A stretch of DNA of 64,000 nucleotides from Glandiceps talaboti (taxonomy: Eukaryota; Hemichordata; Enteropneusta; Spengelidae), in assembly GCF_964340395.1 (NCBI RefSeq), contig NC_135550.1, forward strand, positions 23,874,176 through 23,938,175. The letters run 5' to 3'. Below the pieces are notes generated by a model. That model searched no databases, was not told the origin of the DNA, and saw only the letters and a list, made by a program, of their open reading frames with translations. Below, piece by piece: positions 61,568 through 64,000 of this stretch. The translations under genes were made by a program, and so were the position numbers. Each line of letters opens with the position of its first letter. Within the stretch, counting starts at the first letter, position 1.

Positions 61568-62202
61568 TTAAAGGTTAACGGTTATATACAGTGTATGGAA
61601 TCAATACTCTTCCACGACGTTTATACTTCACAGAGGAACTGTATGATGTATCACCGAATAGTTCGCCTATGACACTTTGAAAAACTCGACCGAAGTCTTT
61701 CATGAACCGAAAATGTAGACCTTTGATGTCGAATACGATTGTCCAACACATATAGCAAATTCACACTACCTTTAGAAATGCCAGCGATCTGTATGCACAT
61801 TGAATACCTACTTAAGGAAACGATCTTTTCATCGAGTCTCTACATTTTATCCGAAAAATCCCATTTTCTCGTATTTCCACCGAACAAATCAACAGTAATT
61901 ACAACCTGTAATCTGTCTGAAATCGGAGAAGAGCATAGCTACGAGGTCAACGTAATTTGCATGCCATCCTACCATGAATGTCTCTTCGAGGTATTAAACA
62001 TTGACTCTTAGCAAACGTTGTGTGGATTTGCCCTAATATCCCTTCGATCTATTGGCGAATGCACCACATATCATGGCAATTTGAAAAAACATATTATATT
62101 CACAAGGGCTCGGTAATTCATCCCCATCGGCTACACACACGTATTCTTTTATGCCCTTATCATATTTCCAAAGTCTGCATTGCGGCTATCAACTCTAGGT
62201 AA
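61568..62202 (+). pseudogene. Coding-like stretch with frame shifts, unknown protein
   Basis: Three frames in succession look protein-like. From 61589 one reads YGINTLPRRLYFTEELYDV, the next contains TLKNSTEVFHEP and VEYDCPTHIA split by a stop, and a third is open from 61739 to TAG 62009-62011 with several cysteines and NKST/NLS glycosylation sites. A further frame from about 62020 runs to a CTCTAG/GTAAGA donor at 62200-62203. This pattern fits an exon of an extracellular protein that has gained frameshifts, possibly related to the gene just upstream. Equally, it could be chance in a less AT-rich segment. I recognise no family. Confidence 0.22.
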
Positions 62203-64000
62203 GAATAATGTCCCATTGGTTTTATGGCATTTCATTTCAATAAAACACGCATTAACAAGAAAGGCGGTTTTTGAATCATTGCCTAAGCCGTTTTGATAAA
62301 TCATATTTTAATGGTACCATATGCTTTGTTTTAGTTGCCGAGCCTTCGTAAGATCAGAACCTCTTGTGTTTGTTCGATGATTAGTAGTAAACAGCACATA
62401 ACATTGACGTGACAGCTATCTGTGTCATAATTATTGCATGTAGATGTTTAACGTATGGTTACATAATGGAATTATGATGAATGGTTTTTATAACATGCAA
62501 TCGGTCAAAACTAACAATGTTTGATGAATGACGCGTGTACACGCGATCGTGAGTGTATGATACATATGCCCCAAATATGAGGCCGGGTATGTTGAAACAA
62601 CAATAGCAACCTCAGTCATATAACGTGCAAATTTCGATATTGACTGATTCTGCTTATTTGACAGAAATTAAAAGCTTCTAGAAGCGTGAACCCGGTACTA
62701 ATGCTGACGTGTAACCAATATATGAGAGCGATTACAGTAACAGTGAATGATTTTGTAGGCGAATGATTTGATCTGTAAGTGGTAAAACTTCATTCAAATG
62801 AGAATAAGCAGTCCTGGTTTTTAAAAGGGTCCACAACATTTCTATCGCCATTCCAAGATCACTTTTACTTACACTAAAAAAAACAACACTTCCCCCTTCC
62901 GCGCTTCGACGCTAACAAATTATCCATGTCTGGCGCGCGAGCTAACATTCATCATTGTTGTACATCAATTCGTTTTGTCCGAACACAATTAATTCTCACC
63001 GATTTATCAATTGATAGACGGACTCGTTTAGAATTAAAACACATGATGAATCATAATATGGTGGGAATGTCAATAATGAATGTTGAAACTAGTACCATCC
63101 GTTAGTTAATCAGAACGGTCAGACTCCCCAACGTCTACGAATTTTAGAGGTAGTAAATTGCCACGGCTTTCCGTACCTACACTACGTAGTGGAAGGCGTC
63201 AATTCATCCAAGTTATAAGTCGTCAACAATTATTCTAAGTTTACAAAAATGTCAGGGAACATTTTTAATTAAAGAATCGTGGAAATTTCACTGTGTTTGG
63301 TACGTATGTTATATATCTAAACCAAGCTATTTTATATAGCAAGATTCTTTTTTTTTTCCCGTTTTGTTAGACTTTAATTTCTTCAACTGTATATCTACCT
63401 ACCGGACGGGACACTATATCCCTAACGCAGACGATTCGATGGTTAATGTTGCCAGTATTCGAATTGTATACGCTAAACAATCATGGCATGGTCATTTATA
63501 GCTTTAACGGACAGAGGTATAAAACGCTATCGCTGCAAGCACACTGGTTCCCAGGATATTGCCCTATGTGAATGATAGTCTTCAGCTCGTAGACGTATAC
63601 CCATCTCATCTCACTGAATAACGATGAAAATATCCCCGCATGGTAGTTTAACGTAACTTTATAGGTTCCCATCAGCGATGTCAATACCTATGTAATACTA
63701 TGTTCCTTACAAACATCACAACTTCTGAAGTAATCCATCAGTATGTATGATATGCTGACGGAAAGGGTCATTTTTATGATATACGACTTTTGCTATTGAG
63801 TTTTCGTATCCATGGCAACGACTTCATCACAATAGTGCTTTCCACATGTGTGTACATTACCGTATAACGCGCTACACTGAAAGTTAGGAGTTTCATTCAC
63901 TAATTTCACAGCTAAACCAGTTTACAAAATTTAATCCTATATCTTATTGTAATCAACACAGATATAGTAATGCATAATTAGACCACCATACGAACGTCAT
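62203..64000. other. No gene seen to the end of the window
   Basis: AT-rich sequence with short open frames only, no repeat of note. A gene entering from the right edge cannot be excluded. Confidence 0.45.

Overview
This looks like a window of nuclear DNA from an invertebrate animal, most likely a marine deuterostome or lophotrochozoan. The evidence is AT-rich sequence, genes split by long introns with GT/AG borders, an intronless-CDS class A GPCR, an intact non-LTR retrotransposon, a tRNA-derived SINE and very many microsatellites. I cannot fix the phylum from the sequence alone. Nothing prokaryotic (operons, Shine-Dalgarno sites, CRISPR) is present.

Layout. (1) 0-2 kb: a minus-strand first coding exon (1700-1798) that reads like the N-terminus of an SLC13-type Na+/di-tricarboxylate cotransporter; the rest of that gene runs off the left edge. 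(2) 2.4-6.8 kb: repeat territory, with an antisense LINE 3' end, a decayed LINE reverse-transcriptase C-terminus, and a 48-bp minisatellite (about 22 units) interrupted by a SINE with a 6-bp target-site duplication. (3) 9.2-24.1 kb, plus strand: a complete seven-exon gene for a PKDCC/VLK-like secretory-pathway protein kinase (517 codons). All seven exons join in phase. Intron 2 contains a sense-oriented, near-full-length Jockey/CR1/L2-type LINE (ORF1, ORF2 with endonuclease and RT motifs intact, 3' hairpin, pentanucleotide tail). (4) 24-49 kb: mostly non-coding, with microsatellites, a pentanucleotide satellite next to another LINE/SINE-like 3' tail, and a few weak exon candidates. (5) 49.66-50.76 kb, minus strand: a 367-residue peptide GPCR of the somatostatin/allatostatin-C/urotensin-II receptor type. 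(6) 57.7-60.6 kb, plus strand: four phase-compatible exons that I assemble as a partial gene for an extracellular protein with weak resemblance to the ILEI/FAM3 (GG) domain. After it comes a stretch at 61.6-62.2 kb whose coding-like sequence hops between frames, possibly a decayed exon.

How the genes relate. PKDCC-like kinases act in the secretory pathway and outside cells, the GPCR is a plasma-membrane peptide receptor, and the SLC13 protein a plasma-membrane transporter. They are independent transcription units and I see no functional cluster. The most unusual structure is the 48-bp minisatellite: it stays open for 16-codon repeats on both strands, and on the minus strand 18 of 22 unit junctions carry an uninterrupted consensus 5' splice site. 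Its right edge coincides with such a donor at the end of an open reading frame, suggesting amplification of an exon/intron junction.
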